Of a DNA stretch of 64,000 bases, positions 34,637 through 47,019 are shown piece after piece. The translations under genes were made by a program, and so were the position numbers. Position 1 is the first letter of the stretch, and the number at the start of each line of letters is the position of its first letter. Source of the DNA: Fallopia convolvulus (Eukaryota; Streptophyta; Magnoliopsida; Caryophyllales; Polygonaceae); NCBI GenBank assembly GCA_964016875.1, contig OZ024737.1, forward strand, positions 33,047,683 through 33,111,682. Direction: 5' to 3'. Under the pieces are notes generated by a model. It searched no databases and was not told where the DNA came from. It saw nothing but the letters and a program-made list of their open reading frames with translations.

Positions 34637-34762
34637 TTGGCTGTCTACCTTCCAAATTCTCAAAACAATAGAGAAAGAGAAATCAGGACAAATACAGGCG
34701 AGCTTTCACTCTCTATAATGGTGGCAGTTGCCACTTTGCAAGCAACCCCCAAATTTCTGTCT

Positions 34763-34772
34763 TATATAAATA
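34763..34772 (+). promoter_or_regulatory. TATA box of the LEA_2/NHL gene
   Basis: TATATAAATA lies 60 bases before the ATG at 34832. This rules against the upstream in-frame ATG at 34637, which would lie before the TATA box. Confidence 0.6.
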
Positions 34773-34831
34773 TACACACTACACACTACACACTCCATTT
34801 CCAGCTGCCAATAATCAAACAGCACAAAATC

Positions 34832-35596
34832 ATGAGCTCAGACAAGATCTACCCTTCCTGGGCCACCAAGTCCACCACCAAAACCACCGCCACCACCATC
34901 AACCCCACTTTTCCGGCCACCAAGGCCCAGCAGTACGGCGCCTCCGCTCACTACCGCCCCCAACCTCCCCCCTCCCCACCGCGCCGCCACCGCTGCCGTC
35001 GCTGCCTCCTCTACTCCGCCTTCCTCCTCCTCGCCTTGATCCTCCTCGCCGCCGTCTCCACCTCCATTCTGTACGCCGTCTACCGCCCCCGCCGACCGGA
35101 ATTCTCCGTCTCCTCACTCAAGATCTCCGCCCTCGACCTCTCCTCCCCCGCCGCGCTCGCCGTCTCTGTCTCCGTCGAGAACGCCAACTCCAAAATTACC
35201 CTCTCATACGACACCGTCTCAGTCGCCGCCTCCTCATCCGGCGTACGGATCGCGGCCGGGACGCTCCCGGCGTTCGCGCAGCCCGCGAAGAAAACGACCG
35301 TCTCGAACGCCGTTTTGAACGGGAAGGGGATTGAAGTCGCAGAGGGCGAGATTTCGGCGCTGAAGAGTGAGATTAAGAAGGAGAAGGGATTGGATTTGGA
35401 GATCGACATGGAGACGAAGGTACGGTTTACGATTGGGAAATTGAGAACCAAGAAATTCAGGGTTAGGGTTTCGTGCGTTGGAATCAAAGCGAGTGCTAAT
35501 TCGAAAGGGAAATTCGGCGGGAGCGCCAATGTCGCTGGGGTCAACTGCGCGGGGAAACTGCCGTTCAAGATTTGGAAGTGGAATTTCTCGTTTTAG
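34832..35596 (+). CDS. LEA_2 / NDR1-HIN1-like (NHL) membrane protein
   Basis: An intronless gene for 254 aa. The start at 34832 (MSSDKIYPSW) was chosen because a TATA box sits just upstream; the longer frame from 34637 is leader sequence. The cytosolic N-terminus is Pro/Thr-rich and ends in a basic cluster (RRHRCRRC). One transmembrane segment follows at about residues 59-84. The rest is a LEA_2-type beta domain (VSVSVENANSKITLSYDTVS, LPAFAQPAKKTTV), expected outside the plasma membrane. The protein ends GKLPFKIWKWNFSF. Family members act in defence signalling or membrane protection; the exact role here is unknown. Codons are strongly G/C-ending, in contrast to the AT-rich flanks. Confidence 0.88.
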   Translation: MSSDKIYPSWATKSTTKTTATTINPTFPATKAQQYGASAHYRPQPPPSPPRRHRCRRCLLYSAFLLLALILLAAVSTSILYAVYRPRRPEFSVSSLKISALDLSSPAALAVSVSVENANSKITLSYDTVSVAASSSGVRIAAGTLPAFAQPAKKTTVSNAVLNGKGIEVAEGEISALKSEIKKEKGLDLEIDMETKVRFTIGKLRTKKFRVRVSCVGIKASANSKGKFGGSANVAGVNCAGKLPFKIWKWNFSF

Positions 35597-36227
35597 GAAT
35601 ATGATGTCTATTATGTCCGGAAAAGATAAAGAAATATATTTCTTTTTTTTTTTTCTGGAAATGAATTTGGTTTTAAATTTTAAGTTTGTTGTCTGTTGAC
35701 ATTGAGGAGTGATTTGTATTTTTTTTTTCTCACCATGTATTAGGACTTAGGAGAGTGTTTTTATTCTTCGAGTTGTATATTTGGCTGTAAATTTTGTGTA
35801 TATTACCAATTTTCGAGTGTATAAATATTTGTTTATATTTTATTTTTAATGCTTCCACCGTCATGTTATTGACTATATATAGTCTATATTCTATATATGT
35901 AATTTCTCAAAAAAAAGTTATATATGTCTAATATGTATGAATTACTTGTGTTTTTTGGTTGTAAACTCCCTTGTAATGAAAATGTGGGGAAAAACTTTCA
36001 CTTAAATATTCATCTATAAAACCTTCATATTGGGTAACCTACTAACTTATGTGAAAATTACACTAGGACTGTTTCATGTTAGACAACCTTATAAACATAC
36101 TAATTAAATATTTGAGCGCTCATTTTCAATTGAGTTTCAGATTTATCTTGTAATTTTTCTTGGTCCTTTTGAGATTTCTTTACCAAACTGGGTAATGGTA
36201 TTCTAGATCTAATTGCAGCATTTTGGC
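35597..36227. other. 3' region of the LEA_2 gene and AT-rich spacer
   Basis: Contains the presumed 3' UTR with T-runs. No further gene or repeat recognised. Confidence 0.4.
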
Positions 36228-37909
36228 TGGGTGTCCAAACCCGGTTAACCGGTTAGTAAAAATCATTAATCGTACACGAATTGTGAATTTCGATTAACCG
36301 TAGTTCGGTTAACTAATTTTTCGGTTCGATTTTCTCGGTTAACCGATACCCATTTATATAATTTTACCTTAAATAATTAAACTTAAAATAATAAACTTTG
36401 AGTAAAAAAGTGATCAAGCTTGACTTTTATTTTAAATATGTGCTTACAACATATTGTTTAGGTTGTTGTAAACATCAAATGTAATATTTTTTATCCCATC
36501 AAATGTAATAAGCGAGTCGATCTTATATCAACGAGAAGTGGAAAATTAGTGGGTAAATTGTTAAAATTAGTTTAGGAAAGACTTTTAGAACAACACCTTG
36601 AAAATCATAGAGTTTAACCACTAAACTAGTTGAAGTCTCGTGATATTCACGGGATAATTTTACTAAATAGTTATACAATTTTACGATATTAATTTAAAAT
36701 ACTAATTATATTTATATAATATTATAATAAATTATAGAATAGACAAATTATTTTTTTTTAGATTGTAATCCATATTTTAATTGAATTTTTTTTAAATATT
36801 TTTACATTATTTGTGGAGATCTTGTCCAAATTTAGATTGAAATTATTAAAATATTAATTTTAATTTTTATTGAATATTTTTAAATAATATTTTTTTACTT
36901 TTTTAGACATTAATATTTATAAAATACTTGGTTTTCTTATAAAGATAATAATTAGGATAGGTTATCTATAAAGCATAAAGCATAATATAATTATTAAAAT
37001 ATTTTTGTAAAGTTAATTTATTAAATTATATATTAGGGATCTTATCTTTTACTCTATAATAATAAGAATGTTTGTAAATATGAAAAATACAATATAAAAA
37101 TTAGTATAGAAAAGAACATTGTCCTTGATTTAAGATATACAATATAGAGAAATTATCTATGTATTATTTTGAATTTTATTAATTTAAATTAAAATTCGAA
37201 TTTTTTTTTTTACATTTACAAATAATCTTAGTCATCAACATAAAATTATATCTTTTTCTCAAAATAAAAATATATCAACACAACAAAATTTATTTTTTAA
37301 AATTATATCATTATATAGATATAAATTTTATACTTGAAGCTCAAGCCTTGTTAAAAGATAAAAAAAATATATTAAGATCCTAAATATTGTTAAGAGATAA
37401 AAATATTAAATTAATATGGAAAATATCATCTTATAGGAATTTATGTATATAAAAATTATATAAATATGTTATCTATTGTAGTAAATTAATACATAATCCA
37501 TAGATAGAAAATTATATACATAAAAAATTATATAAACATGTTATCTATTTAGTATATATAGCAAAAATACTATAAGTTGGTACAAAATTAATTAAATATA
37601 ATTTCACATTAATTTATTCAAAAATGTCACGTGGCGCAAATTTTACAACAGACTTGGGTTTTGCTTTATAATGTATTAGGGTAGATAAAGAAAAGATAAC
37701 TAATATTTGAAAAAAATATTAATATATTTTTTGTTTTTCGGTTAACTAGTATATGTAAAGTCGTAAACCGAAAATGAACCGGTCAACTGAAAATATTTTC
37801 GGTTCGGTTAACCAAACCTAAATTTAAAAAAAAAAAATCGTTTTGGTTAACCTAAAAAATAACCGGTTTTTCGGTTCGGTTTTTTCGACGGTTTTTATAT
37901 GGACACCCA
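36228..37909. mobile_element. Inverted-repeat transposon (TGGGTGTCCA ends) with nested Helitron
   Basis: The outer ends TGGGTGTCCA (36228) and TGGACACCCA (37900-37909) are exact inverted repeats. Both flanks are filled with CGGTTAACCG, TTCGGTTCGG and similar motifs in inverted arrangement, a style common in plant non-autonomous DNA transposons. The middle, 36626-37685, is a Helitron that split it. Without the Helitron the element would be about 620 bp. A clear target duplication was not found, so the superfamily (hAT or MULE) is not assigned. Confidence 0.7.
36626..37685 (-). mobile_element. Non-autonomous Helitron (minus orientation)
   Basis: Read on the minus strand it starts TCTACCCTAATACATTATAA at 37685, preceded by A. 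It ends with CCCGTGA-ATA-TCACGAG (7-bp stem, one mismatch), ACTTCAA and CTAG at 36626, followed by T. Insertion between A and T without duplication, a 5' TC, and a hairpin before CTRRT are the Helitron hallmarks. The interior is AT-rich and has no coding frame. Its 5' end aligns with the Helitron at 39151: both share the pattern TAAAG...AA.CC and, nearby, CTGT.G and GCCAC.TG. Confidence 0.75.
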
Positions 37910-39150
37910 TTATCTGGCATAAATAATTATGTAGCGTTCAACGTTTAACCTGTGAAGTTGTGTTTGGTGTGATTAAAGCTCTGTACAGCACACAAGAGCG
38001 TTCTCCAACTATTAAGCTAGCAGAAAAGCTCTCCCCTTAGAAATAGGAGGGTGCTAAAAATTACCAATTTTATGTCCAACTAGCAAGAAAAAGCTCCCAA
38101 AAATACTAGTGCCCCACGGTGCCTAATTGTCGGTTGCATCAAGTACGGTGTTGCTACAAGCCTACAACTATCAAAGTACATGACGTAAAATGATTGTACA
38201 AAATACCCCTTATCTGCCAAAATCACTCCAAGTCTAGTCTTAGACGTTTGCATAAAGTTGTCATCTATGGCGTTTGTCTTGGAACATAGAATTTGTTATA
38301 AATTCTCTGGATGAATTTTTACAACTCTATTATAGATTGGTAAATCCTAAGAAAAAAATAAAAATATTAATATAGAAAGATAATAATCTAATTTCAACCA
38401 TAAAATTTTAAATGCGGTTGATTAGAGTTTTTCTTAAGGTTATTAATTCGAGTTTTTTCTCAACTCCAACAGAACTAAATCGTCAGTAAGTACATTTGTT
38501 GTTGTGGTGAAAAGCTAGTATTTGTTTTTTGATCAATAATAAAATTAAGAGTCCGTTTAACAATGTGAAGTTGAAACTAAAGCAAAAGCTCGGATTGAAG
38601 TTGAAGATACCACTTATTTATCGCCTAAAATTAAGAACTTGTCTGCACGGACCGAGCGGTGGGCTGGGGTAGGCTCCAGCCCACCCTAAAAAATTTTAGA
38701 AAAAATAAAAATAGGCTAAATTAAATAATAATAAAATAAAAAAATAAGGTAAATTTAGTAGTAAATTAGTTAAATTAAGGTAATTTAACCCACTCAAATT
38801 TTTTTGATGATAATTAGCCCACCCTAATTTGAAATCCTAGGCCCGTCCCTGTTTGTAGATAAATAATTTTTCAAAAAATCTAAATTACTTGTTTTCTTGT
38901 GCAATGTCTCTTTTCAATTCATTAGTTGCTTTAAAGGTGCATGTAATATAAAACTATATACAAACGTCATTACGTCAATAACATTGCTCATATATGCAGA
39001 GGTACGACGTTGATCGTGAAAGGGAAACTACAACCCAAAACGTGTTAGCTTGTTTTGCGTGTGTCTGTTGCAATTTCATTTCGCCTAGCTAGTTTTCAAA
39101 AGTGCTAATTATGCTTATATAGTTGCTCTAGCTACCGGCCTCTTCGCACA
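37910..39150. other. Intergenic DNA with a possible MITE
   Basis: No gene recognised. 38651-38853 starts near CACGGACCGAGCGG and ends CCTAGGCCCGTCCCTG, imperfect inverted ends of the CAGGGRCGG type known from hAT MITEs, and includes a 10-bp-arm palindrome GGTGGGCTGG/CCAGCCCACC near 38660-38687. No target duplication was seen, so it remains tentative. Confidence 0.35.
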
Positions 39151-39800
39151 TCAATATAGTACAATTGTAAAGGAGAATCCAACTCTGTAGAAAAAATTTA
39201 GCCACATGGCTTAATCAAATATACACAATTAAAATTTATAATTTTGTTTTACCAAAAACTAAAAATTCTAAAACTATAAAATTTGACAAAAAAACCTACC
39301 CACTTTCTCACTCCCCCACTTTCTATGAAACAATTACAAATTATTTTTTGATGAAAATTGATTCCAATTTTTTTTACTATTCTAAGAATTTTATATAAAT
39401 AGTTAATTTGAGGTTATTTGATTTATTTTTTTAATGAACACTTGATTAAAAATATCTTAATATTTTAATTGATCATCTAAGAGACTAAGACAAATCATGT
39501 TTTAAAATTGATCTAATAAAAATTGTTTTTTAAATAATTAAATATCTTAATATTTTGTAATTCTTTATTAAAAGAAGTGTGATTTATGAAAATGTGTTTA
39601 TAAATTTTTGTAAGAATAAGTCGATAATAATTTATAAATGACTTTTTATATTAAATCCATACAATATACATGAATAATATTAAAAAAGTGTGATTCAGTC
39701 GTGAAAAATGTGTTCGAGAATTTTTTTAAGAACAAGTCGAAAATATTTTATATAAATAATTTTTATATTAAACCCGTACAAGGTACGGGAATGACACTAG
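39151..39800 (+). mobile_element. Non-autonomous Helitron
   Basis: It starts TCAATATAGTACAATTGTAA after A (39150) and ends with the perfect hairpin CCCGTAC-AAG-GTACGGG (39773-39789), AATGACA and CTAG, followed by T. Its first about 60 bases align with the Helitron at 36626-37685. The last 110 bases are preceded by a diverged second copy of themselves (see the repeat at 39585-39800). No coding frame, so it would depend on an autonomous Helitron elsewhere. Confidence 0.8.
39585..39800 (+). repeat. Duplicated Helitron 3' end
   Basis: Two imperfect copies of about 105-110 bases run from GTGTGATT. Shared blocks include AAAATGTGTT, AAGAA.AAGTCGA, TATAAAT and TTTTATATTAAA. In the first copy, the hairpin position is decayed to CCATACAATATACATG; in the second it is the intact CCCGTACAAGGTACGGG. 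Confidence 0.65.
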
Positions 39801-42800
39801 TTTAACATAATAATTAAACAAATTAAGATCACCAGGAATCCAGGATTGTCATCTTTGAACTACTTGATGCGCGCGTAGAAAGCACGAAAAAGACACACAA
39901 ACGTTAGTCTTTTAAACGTAAAAAATTGTAAGCACGAAATTAGAAATCCACCATAATAATAGTATTATGAAAAATAATAATAAGATATGTTCTTAGAGCT
40001 TATATACAATATATAGAGAGAGAGGCTATATAACTCTTAAGATAAAAGATATAAGATAGAAACCCTAAAATTTAGGATATAAAAACTAGAAACTACGAAA
40101 ATTCTCAAAAATACTTAAAACCTTATTTTAAGCCCTGAAATGTTATTAAATGACTGAAAAGTGCCAGAGCTTAGGCCAAAGCCTAAGTCTTGCTCAGGAG
40201 CAAATCCCTATCTGAAAAGGTATGGTTCGAATCAATTGGACATCGGGCGGTTGAAATCACTTTGTCGAGAACACTTGAATAGAACCCTTGTTGCCCTTAC
40301 AAAAATGATGAGAAAAAACGAGAGTATCTTGGAAAAATTGGAAGTAAAGACTTGATCTATATGTTGATATTTTTTATAAATATTTTTTTTTATCTTGTAA
40401 TAAGATTTGGGATCCAAGTATACAATTTTTTTATCTATATGTTGATAATAACTTGATTTAATATGTTTATATTAATTTTATGCATAATATTTTTTATCTT
40501 TTAACAAGGATCGGGCTTTAAGTATATAATTTTTTTTATCTATATGTTGATAAGATATGGGGCACAATTTTAAAGATTTTTTTTATAAATTACATAATTT
40601 TATTACAATATTATATACAAGTGTTTAAAGTTTTATATTAATATCATAATTTTGTATAATCTGTTTATGGTTTTTCTAAAATGCGTTTTTTTTTTTGTTA
40701 TTGTTACGAACTCGCCCATATGGGAGTGTGCAAACGAACCGCCGAAAAAGATGATGATTATATACAACTGAATTTCCCACTAAAATAAATTGGTTCGGGC
40801 TTGTTGGGCTAATTCTTGAAAAAGTTGACTGGACTTCAAGTGGTCTTAATTGGGCCTTTCCTTCTAAAAGAAATAGCTGTGAACAGAAATGACTCCCCAA
40901 ATTTGTGTTTTTCTACCCATTTTCCTACTCACACTCGAAACCACACAAACCACCTATGATAAGTATATCCATGAAAATAAGGACCCAATTGAAACAGCAA
41001 AGCCATCCTTATGATTTGATTAGTCAATTTGAAAATAAATTTGTACTTGATCGATCAAAATTCACTCAACCATTACATGTCCCATGTATTTAACCTGATC
41101 AATATGTTATAAATTAATTAATAAACATGAAGATCGAACCAATCAATTTATTGTTGGTACATAATAACATGTTTGTGATTGAAGATGAATACAAGATGTA
41201 TGAGAAAGCTGAAACCTAAATTAAACGGTGGCATAGGGCGTCCATCTCTGTGGGGCCAGAGCCGGCCTTTACTAATGAATGAATGCATCGTACGTACAAG
41301 TCTCCATTAATGGCGTCACCTCTCAAGTGGTAGTACTCCATGTTCTTCCCTTGTACCTAACTTTTCTGACTTACCTCTCCCAATTCACCTGATCAATTAT
41401 AAGCTTTTAACTTTTCCAAATTTTTTTTTTATTATCAAAGTTTAGTGTAAATAATAAATTCATGCTAAAATCTCAAGTGTGATGGTATTATAAATGTCGC
41501 TTTTAGACAAACCCAAAAAAAAGTTGTCACTTTTAATTAGAAAAGGACTACAAGTAACTTTTATCACACTTTTCAATATCTAGTAAGCCCTACCTCGCCA
41601 AAATGAAGTGATATGGCAGGGTTTTTCTAATTCTACCCGCGTAATTATATTTATCGAATGCAAAATATCGTATCCTTAATTTGTGTAAAATTAGTGTCAA
41701 CCCTTTAACTAAACAAATCAGTGTCAATTCTCAACCCCAAAAATTCTTTAAGATGTGATTCCATTTTATGATTGACAACTTTTGAAGTAATCTATAAAGC
41801 TTTCCCCTGACTTTTCCAGTAGTTCTTGGTAAAAACCACACATTGTCGGTGGACTATTATTATACAGTATGCAACATGCAAATTCCCAATTTAAGGGGAT
41901 TTGAAATGCAATTTTTAAAAATTAGATAAGTGGATTGAACGGTAGAAGATTACGGTGCAGGCTGACCTTCCCGGCCTCCACTATAAAGAGAGTGAGAAAG
42001 AGACCAATTAAATCACACATTATGATTTATTTACTTCCAAAATTAGGCGCCAAAACTAGAATGAATACTCTGATCGATCGGTGCTAAGTGCTAACCTTAT
42101 ATTCCTTTTGTCATCATGGAGTCTTAGAATTTTGAATCTTGTTTTCTAGTAACTTTTGACTATTTACATCAAACAAGAAGAAAATAAATTATTGAAATTG
42201 TGCTATATCTGATACGAACTCATGTTTGAAAATTCATCATTTTTATTTGTATTTTACACAAACCATCTGAAATATATTATTTTATTTATATGAGGACCGC
42301 TATAGATGTATGTGGCTAACAAACTTTACGGGGGAGACATCCTAAATTTATATGACATACATGACACTCCACCGTCCCACCCATCATTTGTGCAATGTTT
42401 AGATATATGCATTTTTTTATATAAAATTAAACTATATCATTCGAGTTACTAGTATACACACTTCCAATAATGTTTTTGGGAAGTACACACTTTCAATAAT
42501 TAACAATTTTGACCCAACTTTCAGAGTAAGAAAAAAAATGTCTGCACTTTTACCAGTTTGCTAGTTTCTCCATAGCTTCTCTTCATAATCATTCCCTCTT
42601 TACATTCAGCAATCGCCATCTTTAATGATCTCTCACTTATTTCTCCCAAAGGTTTCTTGTGTGCTTGATTGCTAGTTTTTGGGTTGGGCTCCTTGAGACC
42701 CCAACCAACTAATGCTAGCACATTAGCACTAGCTACCCACTAAAGACTAAGCCTAGCTAATTTTGTCCAAGTCTTTGTAAAACCCACCATTTCTGGGTGC

Positions 42801-43013
42801 TTTTCTGCCTACCACATTTCCTCTTTTTGATCTGAACTAATTACCTTCTCACTTGTCTTGAAAATTTTGATGGGTTTTCCTTGAAATTTTGATCTTACAA
42901 GTTCCTGGACACTGAAATTGAAAAAGAACCCAGATGTGTTGTACTATTGACTGTTGAATCCAGCTCAGTGTTTCCATTCTCTTAATTACTCTTTGCATTT
43001 TCTTGTTGCAAAG
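39801..43013. other. AT-rich intergenic DNA before the receptor kinase gene
   Basis: No gene recognised. The frame at 40161-40355 (MPELRPKPKSCSGANPYLK) has no family I know. 40160-40240 contains TAGGC...GCCTA and GGTTCGAATC, a weak tRNA-like resemblance without a cloverleaf. The last about 400 bases should hold the promoter and 5' UTR of the kinase gene. Confidence 0.4.
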
Positions 43014-46000
43014 ATGAACAAGTTCCCTTTTCTGAAGCTCACAGTTGTTGCAATTGCTTTTGCTTGTTACGCCCATGGATCTTCAGGTAATGGGTTCTTG
43101 TTCTTTTAGTGATTTCTGGCTTTATTTTTTTTTGTCTTGCTACATTTATCACTGTTAATTCCCTTTTGAATTGGGATGTGGGTTTTGACTGATTATGTTC
43201 CATTGTTCCTGTTTTCTGCCAGAAATGCAAGCAAGCATGAAATTATACAATTTCATGATGTGCCAGCAACTTTCTTGTTTCCAAGCAGCATTAACTGCTG
43301 TTACTGAATTTTGTGTTTGATATGTAATGAGAGTTATGCTTTTAGATATACAGTTCAATGTATATATCTAGACTCGGAAAATTGGCTATTTTTGTGAATC
43401 TATGTGGTATATCTCATTCACCTCCCTTAGACATCAATTATTAAGTAACTTATTTCCACAGATCATCACTATAGCTAGCTAGATAGATGCCTAGATGTAT
43501 AGTGGGTTTTTAGGGGTTTAATGGCTTTGCCAGATTTTGAGTTTGTGAATTTTTTTGATTCATGGAAAATTTTAGATTATTTATTTTTGCCATCATTATC
43601 CTAATAAACTTGTCAAATTTCATATCTATCTTGTGAGCAAGGGAAGTAGAATTCTCAGATCATTATCATAAGCTTAACATTACTTTCATCTAACTTGTAT
43701 CTAAGTGATGATTCCAGATAATGTATCCCCTGCATCAGCTCCAAGACGCCCTCAACACATTTTCTTTTCCTCACTTCATTCTCCTAGCAAAAGTATGTTA
43801 AAGTTTCTACTCATCTCATCAATACTCAAAATTTTACCTTCTTTGCTCTTGCAAGGAAGCAATATACTAGATATATCCTTATCATAGCTTTTGTCATTTA
43901 TGCTACTACAGGCAAAGTTCATATTGCAGAGGCTCCTAGTGTTCCATCTACTCGAAACCATTATCCACGAATGTGGACACTTGGAGTTTCATCTTCACCA
44001 GAGATTTCTTTTCATAAGCATCGGCATGTTTATAAACCACATCCTATTTTGCATAGACATCATAAACCCAGAGGTATTTTTATGTTATATTTAGCATGTT
44101 TATGTCCTACTTTAATTTAAGCACTAATTGTGTTACATTTCTCAGGAAGTAAACCGATGTCAGCTGTAGCGCCTTCGCCTGTGGTCTCATCAGGTGACTA
44201 TGAAATGTCTTCTTTGCTCAAGAAATTGCTTTTACCATAGCTGAATTTGTGTTAGATAAAATTACTCATTTTGTTATCTTCGTTGCAAAAGTGTCTATTC
44301 TTCCACCTTCTCCCTCTCCATCTTATTCTTCTAAGAAGAGATCTCCTTCATCACCAATAATGTCTCTTCCACCTTCCCCTGTCAATGGAGGTAAGACTAC
44401 ATCTATATTTGCTATTTTTGGAATTTATGTAAAATGTCCCTTTAATTTGCACTTTTCTACATGGACATAATTCTTTGACATCTATTATACTATGTAGATT
44501 GTACATCAGTGATTTGTACGAAACCGTTCACATCCACACCAGTTGGTTATCCATGTGGCTGTGTTCAGCCAATTCAAGTTAAATTGTGTCTTGACGTCGC
44601 TTTATTCTCATTTTTCCCGTTGGTCTCTGAGCTGACCTCAGAAATCGCATCCAGTCTTTCACTAAACCGTAGCCAAGTCCGTGTTATTGGAGCTAATGCA
44701 GCTAGCCAATGGCTAGAGAAAACCGTCGCTGTAATAGACTTGGTACCATTGGTGGAGGACTTCAAATATAACGTCGCCTTTTCCACCTACAAGAAGTTCT
44801 GGCGTAGGCGAATTGACATCAATTCTACCTTATTTGGTGCTTACAAAGTTCTATATGTTCATTATCCAGGTCAATTAGTTCTTCAACCATATGCTTAACC
44901 TCTTAAGAGCAAAATTATAAATTTAATTTGACCAACTAACTATGGTTTACATGGATTTGCAGGTCTACCACCTTCTCCTCCGCCTATCTCACCAGATTTC
45001 GCTGCTATAGATGAGCATCGGTTTCCTCTTAATGGAGATGGCGACGGTTTACAAAAGCCTTTGGGAGTTGAAGTCCCAAAACTGCAAAAGAAGAGGTCTA
45101 ATGGAATTTTAATAGTTGTGATTGCTCTATCTGCTGTCACAGCTTTTGTAGTATGCATGGCAGTGGCATGTATTTTTATTCTGAAGCACAGAAATCCTGT
45201 TCTTCATCTGCAAGAAAATGCTCCTTCAATGTCTTCTGCTACTAAAATGTCAGGTAATCTTAGTTTATAGATAAGAAGTTGCTAGTTTAATACATAGAAA
45301 AACAAAACCTTATATCTTGTTTTCACTATCAATTTTTTTTAACCTGTGTGTCCTCAAGTAAGAATACTAATCTGGGAAAGATTCTCTAAATTTATTGGCT
45401 TGGGATTTTTTAATTTTTTTTATATAGAATTTGTCAGATTAAGTTACTGAACTGTGAGTTTGATGAAGCAGGCGCACCGAAATCATTAACTTTGTTAAGT
45501 GGACCTCAATCAGTGCCATCATCTAGCTCAGGCACATTAACATTTATGGGAACTGCCAAGATCTTCAGCATCAGTGAACTTGAAAGAGCAACTAATAGCT
45601 TTGATCCCTTGATGGTTCTTGGGGAAGGAGGTTTTGGAGTTGTGTACAATGGAATTCTTGACGATGGGGAAAAGGTGGCTGTAAAAGTCCTCAAGAGAGA
45701 TGATCGTCAGGGTGCGCGGGAGTTCTTGGCTGAAGTTGAGATGCTCAGCCGTTTACACCACAGAAACTTGGTTAAGCTGATTGGCATATGCAGAGAGGAG
45801 AGTTTTCGCTGTCTTGTATATGAACTCATCCCGAATGGAAGCGTAGAATCGCATTTACATGGTAAAAAAACAAGTTCTCTTTTGCTACATTGTATACATA
45901 GTATCTCTTTTTAGTTTTCAAACCATTCCAGTGGTTCCGGGTTTAGGCACTCCCTCACAGTATATAAGTATTAAGGGATTGTCAATTTTGTTATGCTGTG

Positions 46001-47019
46001 AAATTATTAGGTGTTGACAAGGAAATCACTCCGATTGATTGGGAAACCCGAATGAAAATCGCCCTGGGTGCAGCTCGAGGTTTAGCCTATCTACATGAAG
46101 ATTCAAGTCCTTGTGTCATTCACCGAGACTTCAAATCTAGCAACATTTTGCTAGAGCATGATTTCACACCCAAAGTGTCTGATTTTGGACTCGCCAGGGC
46201 TGCGTTGGAAGAAGGAAACCGGTCCATCTCAACACAAGTCATGGGTACATTCGGGTATGATCGAACAGTACTTCACCAATATCACCTCTTTATCTTGAAA
46301 GTTGACACTTAAATTAATTTCCTTGTGACCAAGATATCTTTGTTTGCAGCTACTTGGCTCCAGAATACGCCATGACCGGTCACCTTCTAGTGAAAAGCGA
46401 CGTATACAGCTATGGCGTGGTGCTCCTTGAGCTCTTGACAGGAAGAAAGCCGGTGGACTTGTCACAGCCACAAGGTCAAGAGAACCTAGTAGCATGGGCC
46501 CGGCCGCTCCTCACAAACAAGGATGCACTTGAAACTATACTTGATACAACTATTAACTCAAGTCTACTACCAACCGAGTCTCTATCTAAAGTGGCGGCTA
46601 TAGCATCTATGTGCGTTTCACCTGAGGTTTCACGTCGTCCTTTCATGGGTGAGGTTGTGCAGGCGCTCAAGCTCGTTTGCAGTGAGGTTGAGGATTGTAA
46701 GAAAGAGGTTGAAGGAGGTGTAGGAAGCTCTAGCCGGGCGTTTTCAGAGTTTTCGGTTCAAGGATTGGAGGTTGATTGTAAGGGTAGTGATGATGAGGAG
46801 TTTTTAAGGGAGCTTGGTGGGTGTGAATTGGTATGTGATGAGAATAGAGTAGCGTTGTCGACGTCTGATTTGAGGAGTGAGACGGTGTTTGAGGAGCATT
46901 CGGTTTCGGTTGGGAGGCTTTTCAGTTCTGGGCCTTTGGAGGCAGAGAAGAAGAGGAGGTTTTGGCAGAGGTTTAAGAGAGAAGGCACAGATGAGCATGG
47001 GTTGCCTTACAGTTCATAG
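43014..47019 (+). CDS. ALE2-like receptor serine/threonine kinase
   Basis: Ten exons (43014-43086, 43718-43792, 43912-44073, 44146-44193, 44292-44390, 44498-44869, 44963-45253, 45472-45861, 46011-46254, 46350-47019) join in frame to 807 aa. Residues 1-24 form a signal peptide (LKLTVVAIAFACYAHGSS). The ectodomain has Ser/Pro- and His-rich stretches and a Cys-containing ALE2-type domain (CTSVICTKPFTSTPVGYPCG). A transmembrane helix spans about 324-350. The kinase has GEGGFGVVYNG (424 on), K445, HRDFKSSN with D543 and DFG with D561, and is an RD kinase with an intact triad. GTFGYLAPEYAMTGHLLVKS is typical of the ALE2/PERK group. ALE2 relatives act at the plasma membrane in epidermal and cuticle formation with ACR4; that role here is inferred from similarity. 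Confidence 0.9.

Noticed and set aside
34899..35568. Minus-strand ORFs of 72 and 162 codons opposite the LEA_2 gene
   Set aside because: They arise from the high GC content of the real gene on the plus strand and have no recognisable domain.
40161..40355. 64-codon ORF with GGTTCGAATC inside, possible tRNA or small gene
   Set aside because: No cloverleaf can be drawn with normal arm lengths and the encoded peptide matches no family I know; surrounding DNA is non-coding.
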